From the NCBI GenBank assembly GCA_030043505.1, contig JASHXN010000093.1, positions 1 through 5,113 on the forward strand: a stretch of DNA of 5,113 nucleotides, in the 5' to 3' direction. The notes under the pieces are model-generated. The model did not search any database. It worked only from the letters and a program-made list of their open reading frames with translations, and had not been told where the DNA came from. The translations under genes and the position numbers were made by a program. Origin of the DNA: Thermoplasmata archaeon (GTDB lineage Archaea > Thermoplasmatota > Thermoplasmata > UBA184). This document shows positions 1 through 5,113 of this stretch, one piece after another (the stretch's first letter is position 1; each line of letters opens with the position of its first letter).

Positions 1-1308
1 CTCCACGAAGAACGGGTCGACGAACGAGAGGGGACGGTAGTCGTCGAAGCCGAAGGTCCTCCGCTCGAGCCGGGCGGCCGCGAGCATCGGGTCCCGGTCG
101 GGATGGGCGTACAGTTCCTGCTCGGCGCGGAGCCAGCAGGCGTGCCAGCACGCATCGATCCCTGCGCTGGCCCGGCCCGCCTCCTCGTACGCCTCCGCGG
201 TCGCGCGGTCCACGCCCGGGACGGTCGCGAGCCACGCCGCTCGGCTCGGGATCTCCTCGAAGAGCCCGCCGATCCCCTCGTGGAACGCTCCGATCCCCGG
301 CACGTGCTCCGACCAGTTGAGCAGATGCGGCGAGGCCCGGATCGACGCGGAGTGCACGGCGTGGCCGGCCTCGTGGAACAGGATCATGTGCGCGGTCCAC
401 CCTCCGCTCGGCTGGACGAGGATCCGGACGTCCTTCGGCGGATCCGGCGCGAGCGTCATCCCTCCGCTCGGCAGGTCGTGGAAGACGACCCGGAAGTTCA
501 TGGACGCGGTCCGGAACCCCCACGCGTCGACCGCCGAGAGGACCCGGGGCACCATGCCCGATCGTGGGAACGCCCGGTCCGGGAGGCGAACCCGCTCCCG
601 GCGGGAGTAGGTCAAATCCCACGGGTGCCAGCCGGCGTCCGGGTGCCGGTCCCGGAACGCGTCGCGCAGCTCTCGGAGCTGCTGCCGGCCGGCGGTGACC
701 GCTCCCCCGGCGAGCTCGCCAAGGCGGGCGACGTTGAGCCCGTCGAAGCTCAGCCGCATCTCCGCGAACGAGCGGTACCCCAGGTCGCGGGCCCCCTCGT
801 TGCGGAGTCGGACGAGTTCCCGGAGCGATCCCTCCAGGGGCCGGTGCAACGGTTGGTAGGCGTAGTACGCTCGTTCCCGGTCGGCGGGGTCGTCCCCCTC
901 GAAGAGTGCGCGCATGACGACGGACCGGCCGACGCGGCGCCCCTTCCAGCGGGCCCGGAACGCGAGGATCTTGCGGTTGAGCTGCCCCCGGAGGGCGACC
1001 ACCGGTCGGGACTGTTCGACCCGCCCGACGAGCGCGATCCTTTCCAACAGCTCGAGACGGCGGCGGATCGACGCCGGCCAGTCCCGTCGAAGCGCTCGTT
1101 GGATCCACTCCAGAAGCCCTGGCGAGGAGAGCAGCGCCGTCCGACGGAGCTGCAGCGCGTCCGTACCGGGCTCCGGTCGGCCGGCATACTCCGCCCACTC
1201 CCGACGTAGCAGGGGCCGGTCCAGGCGCCCGAGCCTCCGGTCGAGCTCCAGGACAAAGCGCCGTCCGTCCGCCGCACCGGTGGAGGCCGGCACCCGGAGC
1301 GCTCCCAT
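1..1308 (-). CDS. M2/M3-type zinc metallopeptidase (gluzincin), C-terminus cut by window edge
   Basis: The frame reads from ATG at 1308 to base 1 without a stop, giving 436 residues. The zinc site is HEAGH at residues 312-316 (H312 and H316 zinc ligands, E313 catalytic), in the context FHEAGHAVH. The third ligand is probably E344 in FHEGIGG, 28 residues after H316. This resembles the FHEAIGD ligand motif of ACE-type M2 peptidases. EEIPS at 351-355 is the M3-like alternative. Further family-like stretches are LVRLRNEGARDLGY (165-178) and WHPWDLTYS (227-235), the latter resembling M3 enzymes. There is no signal peptide or membrane segment, so a cytosolic peptidase is likely. By comparison with ACE and thimet oligopeptidase, about 100 residues are missing, including the region of the ACE substrate-binding His and Tyr. 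The start is not certain: the frame stays open upstream, with only a TTG at 1419-1417 as an alternative, and the ATG has no strong Shine-Dalgarno sequence. The gene is divergent from the dehydrogenase gene. The peptidase assignment is firm; M2 versus M3 is not. Confidence 0.9.
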   Translation of the reverse strand, partial: MGALRVPASTGAADGRRFVLELDRRLGRLDRPLLRREWAEYAGRPEPGTDALQLRRTALLSSPGLLEWIQRALRRDWPASIRRRLELLERIALVGRVEQSRPVVALRGQLNRKILAFRARWKGRRVGRSVVMRALFEGDDPADRERAYYAYQPLHRPLEGSLRELVRLRNEGARDLGYRSFAEMRLSFDGLNVARLGELAGGAVTAGRQQLRELRDAFRDRHPDAGWHPWDLTYSRRERVRLPDRAFPRSGMVPRVLSAVDAWGFRTASMNFRVVFHDLPSGGMTLAPDPPKDVRILVQPSGGWTAHMILFHEAGHAVHSASIRASPHLLNWSEHVPGIGAFHEGIGGLFEEIPSRAAWLATVPGVDRATAEAYEEAGRASAGIDACWHACWLRAEQELYAHPDRDPMLAAARLERRTFGFDDYRPLSFVDPFFVE

Positions 1309-1444
1309 CCGTGGACCCCAGTCGACGCGCGTCTTAGGGTGCCCCCCATCGTCCCGGAACCGGTCTATACTGAGGGGAACGTACGCGCGAGCGGCCTCGC
1401 CCCGGGGGCGGGACCTCAAGTAGCGTGAGCGGGGTGGTCCCCGG
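1309..1444. promoter_or_regulatory. Divergent intergenic region between peptidase and dehydrogenase genes
   Basis: These 136 bases separate two divergent genes and must hold the promoters for both. The least GC-rich spot is TATACT at 1366-1371 on the plus strand (TATAGA, 1369-1364, on the minus strand). It could be a bacterial -10 box or a weak archaeal TATA element, but I see no matching -35 box or BRE at proper spacing, so it is only a candidate. A 13-base inverted repeat, CGCCCC-g-GGGGCG, lies at 1398-1410 and could be an operator. It could equally be a chance product of high GC. No tRNA-like or other RNA structure was seen. Confidence 0.4.
1429..1440 (+). promoter_or_regulatory. Shine-Dalgarno sequence of the dehydrogenase gene
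   Basis: GCGGGGTGGTCC matches the full-length Shine-Dalgarno AGGAGGTGATCC at 8 of 12 positions, and two of the mismatches are A-to-G changes that still allow G-U pairing with the 16S rRNA 3' end. It ends four bases before GTG at 1445. An in-frame TAG at 1421-1423 rules out an upstream start. Together these fix the GTG start. The site also lies in a small possible hairpin, CGGGG-TGGT-CCCCG, at 1430-1443. Confidence 0.65.
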
Positions 1445-2314
1445 GTGGCGTCCGCGCCGGCGAACCTCAAGGGGCGCGTCGCCGTCGTCACCGGCGCGAC
1501 CTCCGGGATAGGGCGCGGCGTGGCGCTGGCGTTGGCCCGGCGTCGGGCGACCGTCGTGCTCGTGGGTCGGACGGAGACCCGGTGCGTGGCGGCGGCCGCG
1601 GCGATCGCCGCGGAGAGCGAGAACTCCGAGGTGTACCCGATCCCGATCACCGACCTAGCGCTCAAGTCGGAGGTCGGCCGCATCGCGACGCTGCTCACCG
1701 AGCGGTATCCGCGGATCCACCTGCTCGTCAACAACGCGGGCGGCTACTTTCACCGAAGGGAACTGACGGCCGAGGGGCTCGAGCGGACGTTCGCCCTGAA
1801 CGTGCTCGCCCCGTTCCTGCTCACCGCGCGTCTTCTGCCGCGGCTCCTCGAGAGCAGCCCTTCGAGGATCCTGTTCCTCGCGTCCGAGGCGCATCGGGGC
1901 AACACGTTGGACTTCGGCAACCTGCAGGGGGAACACGGCTACCGCGGCTACCGGAACTACGGCCGTTCGAAGCTCGCCGACATCCTGCTCGCCCGGGAGT
2001 TCGCCCGTCGGTTGCACGACCATCCGGTCACCGTCAACGCCGTGCATCCGGGCATCGTCGCCTCGGGGTTCGGGCGGAACAACGCGGGCCTCGTCGGCTA
2101 CGGAGTGGGGCTCGCCATGCGCCTGTTCGGCCGGAGCGTCGCGAGCGCCGCGGAGGACATCGTCTTCGACGGGACGGACCCGAGCCTGGAGCACGTCACC
2201 GGGGCGTACCTCGCGCACCGGGACGTCCGCGACGGGACCGCGGCGTCGCAGGATATGGTGACCGCGCTGCGGCTGTACGAGACGTGCGCCGAGCTGGCGA
2301 AGCCGTCGCTCTGA
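1445..2314 (+). CDS. Short-chain dehydrogenase/reductase, retinol-dehydrogenase-like
   Basis: This is a complete protein of 289 residues starting at GTG. It is a classical Rossmann-fold SDR that would interconvert an alcohol and a carbonyl using a nicotinamide cofactor. Visible motifs in order are TGATSGIG at 16-23 (cofactor-binding glycine motif), NNAG at 96-99, N119 in the ALNVLAP helix, catalytic S147 in LASEAHR, Y172 and K176 in YGRSK, and VHPGIVAS after the active site. R42 right after the second beta strand (VLVGR) suggests NADP(H) rather than NAD(H). The FGNLQGE segment and the long S147-to-Y172 spacing are typical of the RDH11-14/WWOX-like branch, whose members act on retinoids or other lipophilic carbonyls. 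The substrate here cannot be read from sequence. No signal peptide or clear membrane anchor is present, so it is probably cytosolic. The gene is divergent from the peptidase gene and converges on the GH15 gene with 13 bases between the stops. Confidence 0.95.
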   Translation: MASAPANLKGRVAVVTGATSGIGRGVALALARRRATVVLVGRTETRCVAAAAAIAAESENSEVYPIPITDLALKSEVGRIATLLTERYPRIHLLVNNAGGYFHRRELTAEGLERTFALNVLAPFLLTARLLPRLLESSPSRILFLASEAHRGNTLDFGNLQGEHGYRGYRNYGRSKLADILLAREFARRLHDHPVTVNAVHPGIVASGFGRNNAGLVGYGVGLAMRLFGRSVASAAEDIVFDGTDPSLEHVTGAYLAHRDVRDGTAASQDMVTALRLYETCAELAKPSL

Positions 2315-2326
2315 CGCCGCGGCGTC
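2313..2326. repeat. Perfect 14-base palindrome at the convergent gene ends
   Basis: GACGCCG-CGGCGTC reads identically on both strands. It begins inside the TGA stop of the dehydrogenase gene (2312-2314) and ends two bases before the complement of the GH15 stop (2328-2330). Its position suits a shared bidirectional transcription end. However, it has no spacer loop and no T-rich tract on either side, so neither a classical intrinsic nor an archaeal U-tract terminator is supported. Confidence 0.35.
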
Positions 2327-2327
2327 C

Positions 2328-4190
2328 TCACTCTTCGGACGGGGCCCCGCGCTCGGATTCGGCGTACTTGTGCACGACGTCGACGAACGTCGAGTGCGAC
2401 CAGGCGAGCGGCGTCGCGCTGCGGGGTTCGCCGGTGGCGCGGTCGACCTGCTCCGGGAGCATCCGGGTCGGCGTGGCGTGGGCGGTCGCCCACTCGATCA
2501 GCTCGCGGCAACGTCCGCGGTCGCCGAGACGAAGCCGAGCCTCGGCGAGCCAGAGCGTGCAGATGATCCACGGGTTCTCGGGTCCGTAGTACGTGTCCCC
2601 CTCGTACCGCGCGAGCCCTCCCGAGGGAGCGGCCCAGAGCCGCTGTTCGATGCCGTCGACGGTGCGGCGCGCCCGCGGGTCGGTCCACGGTAGAAGCCCA
2701 AGCTTCAGGCCGAGCAGGACGGAGGCGTCGAGCCGCTCGTCGCGGGGCTCGACTGAACGGACGAACCGTCCGAGCTTCTCGTCCCACAGGTGGGAGATCG
2801 TCGCGGCGCGCACCTCCTCGGACGCGGCGTGCCAGGGTTTCGGGTCCTTCCCGATCTCCCCGGCGATGCGGGCGGCCCGCTCGAGCGCATGCGCGACGGC
2901 CGCCGCCGAATACGCGTGCACCCCCAGCCGCTCCTCCCACAGGTCGAAGCTCGGGAGAGGCAGGTGGGTCACGGGGTCCCGGAACTTGGCGAGGAAGTTG
3001 GCGGCGCCCTTGACGAGCGGCCAGAGAGCGACCAGGGTGTCCGGATCGCCGCCTCGCTTGTAGTGGTGCCACGCCGCGGCGACGACGGTCGCCGTCTGGT
3101 CGACCTGGAGGAACGGCGGCGGATGCCACGTGCTGCCGAGCGCACCGTCCGGGAAGTGGCGGTGGAAGAACGAACCGTCCGGGCTCTGGCACTCCTGGGC
3201 GAACGCCAGAAATCGGGTCGCCCCCTCGTAGAGGCCGGCCTCGTCCATCGCTTTCGCGATGTAGCCGCCGTCCCGCCACCAGCAGTAGTTGTACGTGTCC
3301 CCCGCGGCGACGAGCGAGCGGGTGTCGGGCGAGGCGACGATCGACCCGTTCGGTCCGGTGACGTGGCGCATCAGCAGCACGCTCGAACGGTAGACCTCCC
3401 GCCCGAGGTCGCTCATCCCGGGCGGAGGATGCGGGAGGCGGCGCTCCGCCCACGACTCCCAGAACCGCTCCGACTCCCGGACGAACCGTGCGGGCCCCCC
3501 GTGCAGGACGTAGTCGCGTACCTCGTGCACGCCCGGGAGCGACCGGGCGGCGGCCAGGAAGATCTTGAGCTCCGACTCCTCCCCCGCACGGGGGTCGAGG
3601 TCCCACTCCAGGACGCTGTCGGCCGCCCCGTGCGCGACCGGACGCCCTTCCAGCCGCCCGTCCTCGGCGTCGACGTACGTGCCGCGCAGCCCCTTGAGCG
3701 TGTGCTCGCCGCACGCGGCGTGGTCGAAAGCCGGTTCGCCGAAGAACTCGAAGTAGTAGCCCCGCTTGTAGTGGACGAGCGACGGCGCCGTCGGGTCGAC
3801 GTACGCCGTATCCTGGTACATCGACTCGGCGATTTGGAACGCATGGTAGGCGAACAGACGGATCGGTCGGACGGGGTCCGCCCGGAGGCGGATCGTGCGC
3901 ACGATGAGGTCGTGGTTCGGGTGGACGTGGTCCCGAACGGTGAGCCGGATCCCTTCCCCCGTCCAGGTCGACTCCGGAAGGTGGCCCGCTCCGTACGGGT
4001 GCTGCTCGACCGCGAAGCCGTTGCCGCGCCGGAGCCAGGAGAACTTCGAGGCGGCGACGTCGAAGATCCCGAGCCGGGCCTCCCGCAGCTGTTGGAACTG
4101 GCCGGGGTACGGGTAGAACAGTTCGTTCCAGTCGCCGTGCTCGTTGACCGTGAGCAGGAGCCGGCCGTTCCCCGTGACCTGCGTGATCAT
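2328..4190 (-). CDS. Glycoside hydrolase family 15 enzyme (glucoamylase or GH15 trehalase type)
   Basis: This is a complete protein of 620 residues, a normal length for prokaryotic GH15. The N-terminal part (about 1-250) is the beta-sandwich domain, opening with GNGRLL...FYPYPGQ, a pattern common in archaeal and methanogen homologues. The C-terminal (alpha/alpha)6 catalytic barrel (about 260-610) has YCWWRDGGY at 302-310, DLWEER at 416-421 with E419 as the likely general acid, and LPEQVD at 578-583 with E580 as the likely general base. These are aligned from the DLWEE and EQ motifs of fungal glucoamylase. PLAWSHS follows at 594-600. GH15 enzymes invert at the anomeric carbon and release beta-glucose from maltooligosaccharides, starch or glycogen ends; some archaeal members hydrolyse trehalose instead, and sequence alone does not decide. 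No signal peptide is visible, so it is probably cytosolic. ATG at 4190 is the only start after the in-frame TAA at 4265-4263. No starch-binding module is present. Confidence 0.95.
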   Translation of the reverse strand: MITQVTGNGRLLLTVNEHGDWNELFYPYPGQFQQLREARLGIFDVAASKFSWLRRGNGFAVEQHPYGAGHLPESTWTGEGIRLTVRDHVHPNHDLIVRTIRLRADPVRPIRLFAYHAFQIAESMYQDTAYVDPTAPSLVHYKRGYYFEFFGEPAFDHAACGEHTLKGLRGTYVDAEDGRLEGRPVAHGAADSVLEWDLDPRAGEESELKIFLAAARSLPGVHEVRDYVLHGGPARFVRESERFWESWAERRLPHPPPGMSDLGREVYRSSVLLMRHVTGPNGSIVASPDTRSLVAAGDTYNYCWWRDGGYIAKAMDEAGLYEGATRFLAFAQECQSPDGSFFHRHFPDGALGSTWHPPPFLQVDQTATVVAAAWHHYKRGGDPDTLVALWPLVKGAANFLAKFRDPVTHLPLPSFDLWEERLGVHAYSAAAVAHALERAARIAGEIGKDPKPWHAASEEVRAATISHLWDEKLGRFVRSVEPRDERLDASVLLGLKLGLLPWTDPRARRTVDGIEQRLWAAPSGGLARYEGDTYYGPENPWIICTLWLAEARLRLGDRGRCRELIEWATAHATPTRMLPEQVDRATGEPRSATPLAWSHSTFVDVVHKYAESERGAPSEE

Positions 4191-4237
4191 GGGGGCGGCT
4201 CGCCCCCGGTACGAACGCCAGGGGCCCGGAGACGCAT
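4187..4237 (-). CDS. Possible 16-codon leader ORF overlapping the GH15 start (ATGA)
   Basis: An ATG at 4237 opens a short frame reading MRLRAPGVRTGGEPPP. Its TGA (4189-4187) overlaps the GH15 ATG (4190-4188) as ATGA, the arrangement typical of translational coupling. A purine-rich GAGGGAG at 4248-4242 lies four bases before the ATG and could be its Shine-Dalgarno sequence, although the spacing is short. The frame spans the hairpin at 4191-4207, so a translating ribosome would open it and could re-initiate on the GH15 start. The peptide has no recognisable function and no run of one amino acid of the kind used in attenuation. A chance ORF of this length is quite possible. Confidence 0.25.
   Translation of the reverse strand: MRLRAPGVRTGGEPPP
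4191..4207 (-). repeat. Perfect GC hairpin directly before the GH15 start codon
   Basis: GGGGGCG at 4191-4197 and CGCCCCC at 4201-4207 form a perfect 7-base inverted repeat with a 3-base loop. In the GH15 mRNA, if transcription begins upstream of it, this all-G/C stem would sit immediately before the AUG and cover the usual Shine-Dalgarno position. It could restrict initiation or be opened by a leader ORF. The repeat itself is certain; a role is inferred. Confidence 0.5.
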
Positions 4238-4255
4238 CGAGCTCCCTCGGTGCCG

Positions 4256-4274
4256 CCGAACCTTAACGGTTCGG
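4256..4274. repeat. Perfect inverted repeat just after the MFS exporter stop
   Basis: CCGAACC (4256-4262), loop TTAAC (4263-4267) and GGTTCGG (4268-4274) form a perfect 7-base inverted repeat. On the minus strand it begins two bases after the exporter TAG (4279-4277) and ends 65 bases before the GH15 ATG. It may be a hairpin terminator or RNA end of the exporter gene, or a dyad operator for the GH15 gene. No T-tract follows on the minus strand, which argues against a canonical intrinsic terminator. Its loop holds the in-frame TAA that closes the GH15 frame upstream. Confidence 0.45.
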
Positions 4275-4276
4275 TT

Positions 4277-5113
4277 CTAATTCGTCGGTCCGCCCGCCCC
4301 GACGTCGCCGACCGGCGCGAGCGCCGACGGGGACCCCCCCGCCGAAGAGCGGCCCGGGAACCGCAACGCGAACAGGAACGCGACGAGCAGGCATCCCGCC
4401 AGGACGAGGAACGCCGCATCGTATACCCCCACGACGGCATGAAGGACAGCGGCCGGCCCGGCTCCCCCGGCCGCAGCCGCCCGACTGCGGCCGGTGACGT
4501 ACGCCGTGAGCGCCGCGAGGCCGACGGCGCCCCCGAGGCTCTGCAGGAAACGGGTCAGCCCCACCGCGGCGCCCACGCTCTCGGTCGGCGCCTCGTTCTG
4601 GACGGCTACGGTGGTCCCGGAGAGCGCCAACCCGACGCCGAGCCCGAGAGGGATCAGGGGGGCCGCGATCCCCCCCACGGGGAAGAACCCGTAGGCCAGG
4701 ATCCAGAGAGGGGTGGAGGCGGTGGTCGTCGCCAGGAACACTCCGGCGATGCCGGCGATCGCCAACGCCGGCGCGATCACGGACCGGTACGAGGCACGGG
4801 TGAGCAGCTGACCGCCGAGGACGGCGCCCAGCACGATCGGAACCGCGAAGAAGTACAGCAGGTCGCGCACGTCGACCGTAGCGTTCGGGCCGTTGGCGAG
4901 CAGCACCGTTCCGACCAGGACGGAGAGGAACGGGATCAGCGTGTTGACGACGGCCCCTCCGAACAGCATCGAGCCGCTGCTCGCGAAGATCGTCCGCTGC
5001 CGCAGCAACCGCAGGGGAACGACCGGCGCGGGGCTCCGGAGCTCCTCCACCACGAACCAGACGGCGAGCGCGGCCGAGAGGCCGAGCAGGGCGAGGACGC
5101 GCGGGTCGGTCCA
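4277..5113 (-). CDS. MFS drug exporter, DHA2 (EmrB/QacA-like, 14-helix) type, N-terminus outside window
   Basis: The visible 278 residues are the C-terminal half of the protein; the frame is open to base 5113 and ends at TAG 4279-4277. The fragment starts WTDPRVLALLGL and continues through a hydrophobic helix into VVEELRSPAPVVPLRLL, the usual mid-protein helix-plus-E-R-PxxPL region of DHA2 transporters (near residue 250 of EmrB). About six or seven membrane helices follow, roughly at fragment residues 6-22, 45-72, 84-105, 111-130, 134-165, 177-207 and 233-251. A glycine-rich VQNEAPTESVGAAVGLTRFLQSLGGAVG stretch typical of the family's late helices lies at about 171-198. DHA2 proteins export hydrophobic drugs, dyes or bile-salt-like compounds by proton antiport in the cytoplasmic membrane; the substrate is unknown here. 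A tail of about 27 residues, rich in Gly, Ser, Ala and Pro, ends the protein. The gene is collinear with the GH15 gene, 86 bases away. Confidence 0.9.
   Translation of the reverse strand, partial: WTDPRVLALLGLSAALAVWFVVEELRSPAPVVPLRLLRQRTIFASSGSMLFGGAVVNTLIPFLSVLVGTVLLANGPNATVDVRDLLYFFAVPIVLGAVLGGQLLTRASYRSVIAPALAIAGIAGVFLATTTASTPLWILAYGFFPVGGIAAPLIPLGLGVGLALSGTTVAVQNEAPTESVGAAVGLTRFLQSLGGAVGLAALTAYVTGRSRAAAAGGAGPAAVLHAVVGVYDAAFLVLAGCLLVAFLFALRFPGRSSAGGSPSALAPVGDVGAGGPTN

Noticed and set aside
400..472. A 13-base direct repeat, CCCTCCGCTCGGC, at 400-412 and 460-472
   Set aside because: Both copies are in frame and encode a PSGG turn within the peptidase. This is best explained by similar protein segments and codon bias, not a mobile or regulatory repeat.
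103..1209. A 368-codon plus-strand open frame opposite the peptidase gene
   Set aside because: It is the antisense shadow of the peptidase. The minus-strand frame carries HEAGH and other family motifs, whereas this one has only low-complexity Arg/Pro/Glu-rich sequence.
750..1349. A 199-codon minus-strand open frame starting upstream of the peptidase ATG
   Set aside because: It is in a different frame from the peptidase, is rich in Ser, Arg and Gly, and shows no motif. The peptidase frame through the same bases continues to a full active site.
1430..1443. Small hairpin CGGGG-TGGT-CCCCG over the dehydrogenase Shine-Dalgarno sequence
   Set aside because: The stem is only five pairs and is largely produced by the Shine-Dalgarno sequence itself in a G/C-rich setting. 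It is too weak a basis to claim regulation.
2790..4280. A 496-codon open frame on the plus strand, antisense to the GH15 gene
   Set aside because: Its protein is dominated by Arg, Pro, Val, Glu and Gly with no recognisable motif, and it lies opposite a gene with clear catalytic residues. Long antisense frames are expected in such GC-rich DNA.
2098..4440. A 780-codon open frame on the minus strand overlapping the GH15 gene, the exporter end and the dehydrogenase end
   Set aside because: It is a shifted-frame shadow: Arg/Pro/Gly-rich and without domains, while three real genes occupy the same bases in other frames.
4277..5113. An operon linking sugar hydrolysis with efflux (exporter plus GH15)
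   Set aside because: The genes are collinear, but the 86-base gap carries two inverted repeats and the families have no known functional link, so cotranscription is not supported beyond orientation.

Overview
The window is very GC-rich (about two-thirds G+C by eye, strong G/C preference at third codon positions), gene-dense and ordinary in architecture. It holds four protein genes, two of them cut by the window edges. I see no rRNA, tRNA, CRISPR array, insertion sequence or integrase. Together with its GC content, the type of glycoside hydrolase family 15 enzyme (an intracellular form of about 620 residues whose N-terminus reads like archaeal and methanogen homologues) suggests a high-GC archaeon, possibly of the Thermoplasmatota. 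A high-GC bacterium cannot be excluded, because no marker gene lies in the window.

Layout, left to right. (1) Positions 1308 to 1, minus strand: the first 436 residues of an M2/M3-type zinc metallopeptidase that runs off the left edge. (2) Positions 1309-1444: a divergent intergenic region of 136 bases. (3) Positions 1445-2314, plus strand: a complete short-chain dehydrogenase/reductase of the retinol-dehydrogenase-like kind, with a good Shine-Dalgarno sequence and a GTG start. (4) Positions 2315-2327: a 13-base convergent junction carrying most of a perfect palindrome. (5) Positions 4190 to 2328, minus strand: a complete GH15 glucoamylase/trehalase-type hydrolase with both catalytic glutamates. 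(6) Positions 4191-4276: an 86-base gap with two perfect inverted repeats and a possible 16-codon leader ORF whose stop overlaps the GH15 start as ATGA. (7) Positions 5113 to 4277, minus strand: the C-terminal half of a DHA2-type (EmrB/QacA-like) MFS drug exporter that enters from the right edge.

The genes do not form an obvious pathway. The exporter and the GH15 enzyme are collinear and could share a transcript, but the gap between them looks structured enough to end one gene or regulate the next. The GH15 enzyme would release glucose inside the cell from maltooligosaccharides, glycogen-like glucan or trehalose. The peptidase would degrade peptides in the cytosol. The dehydrogenase would reduce or oxidise a lipophilic carbonyl or alcohol with NADP(H).

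I found no convincing new multi-gene system. The items most worth a second look are the structured leader in front of the GH15 gene and the mixed M2/M3 active-site layout of the peptidase.
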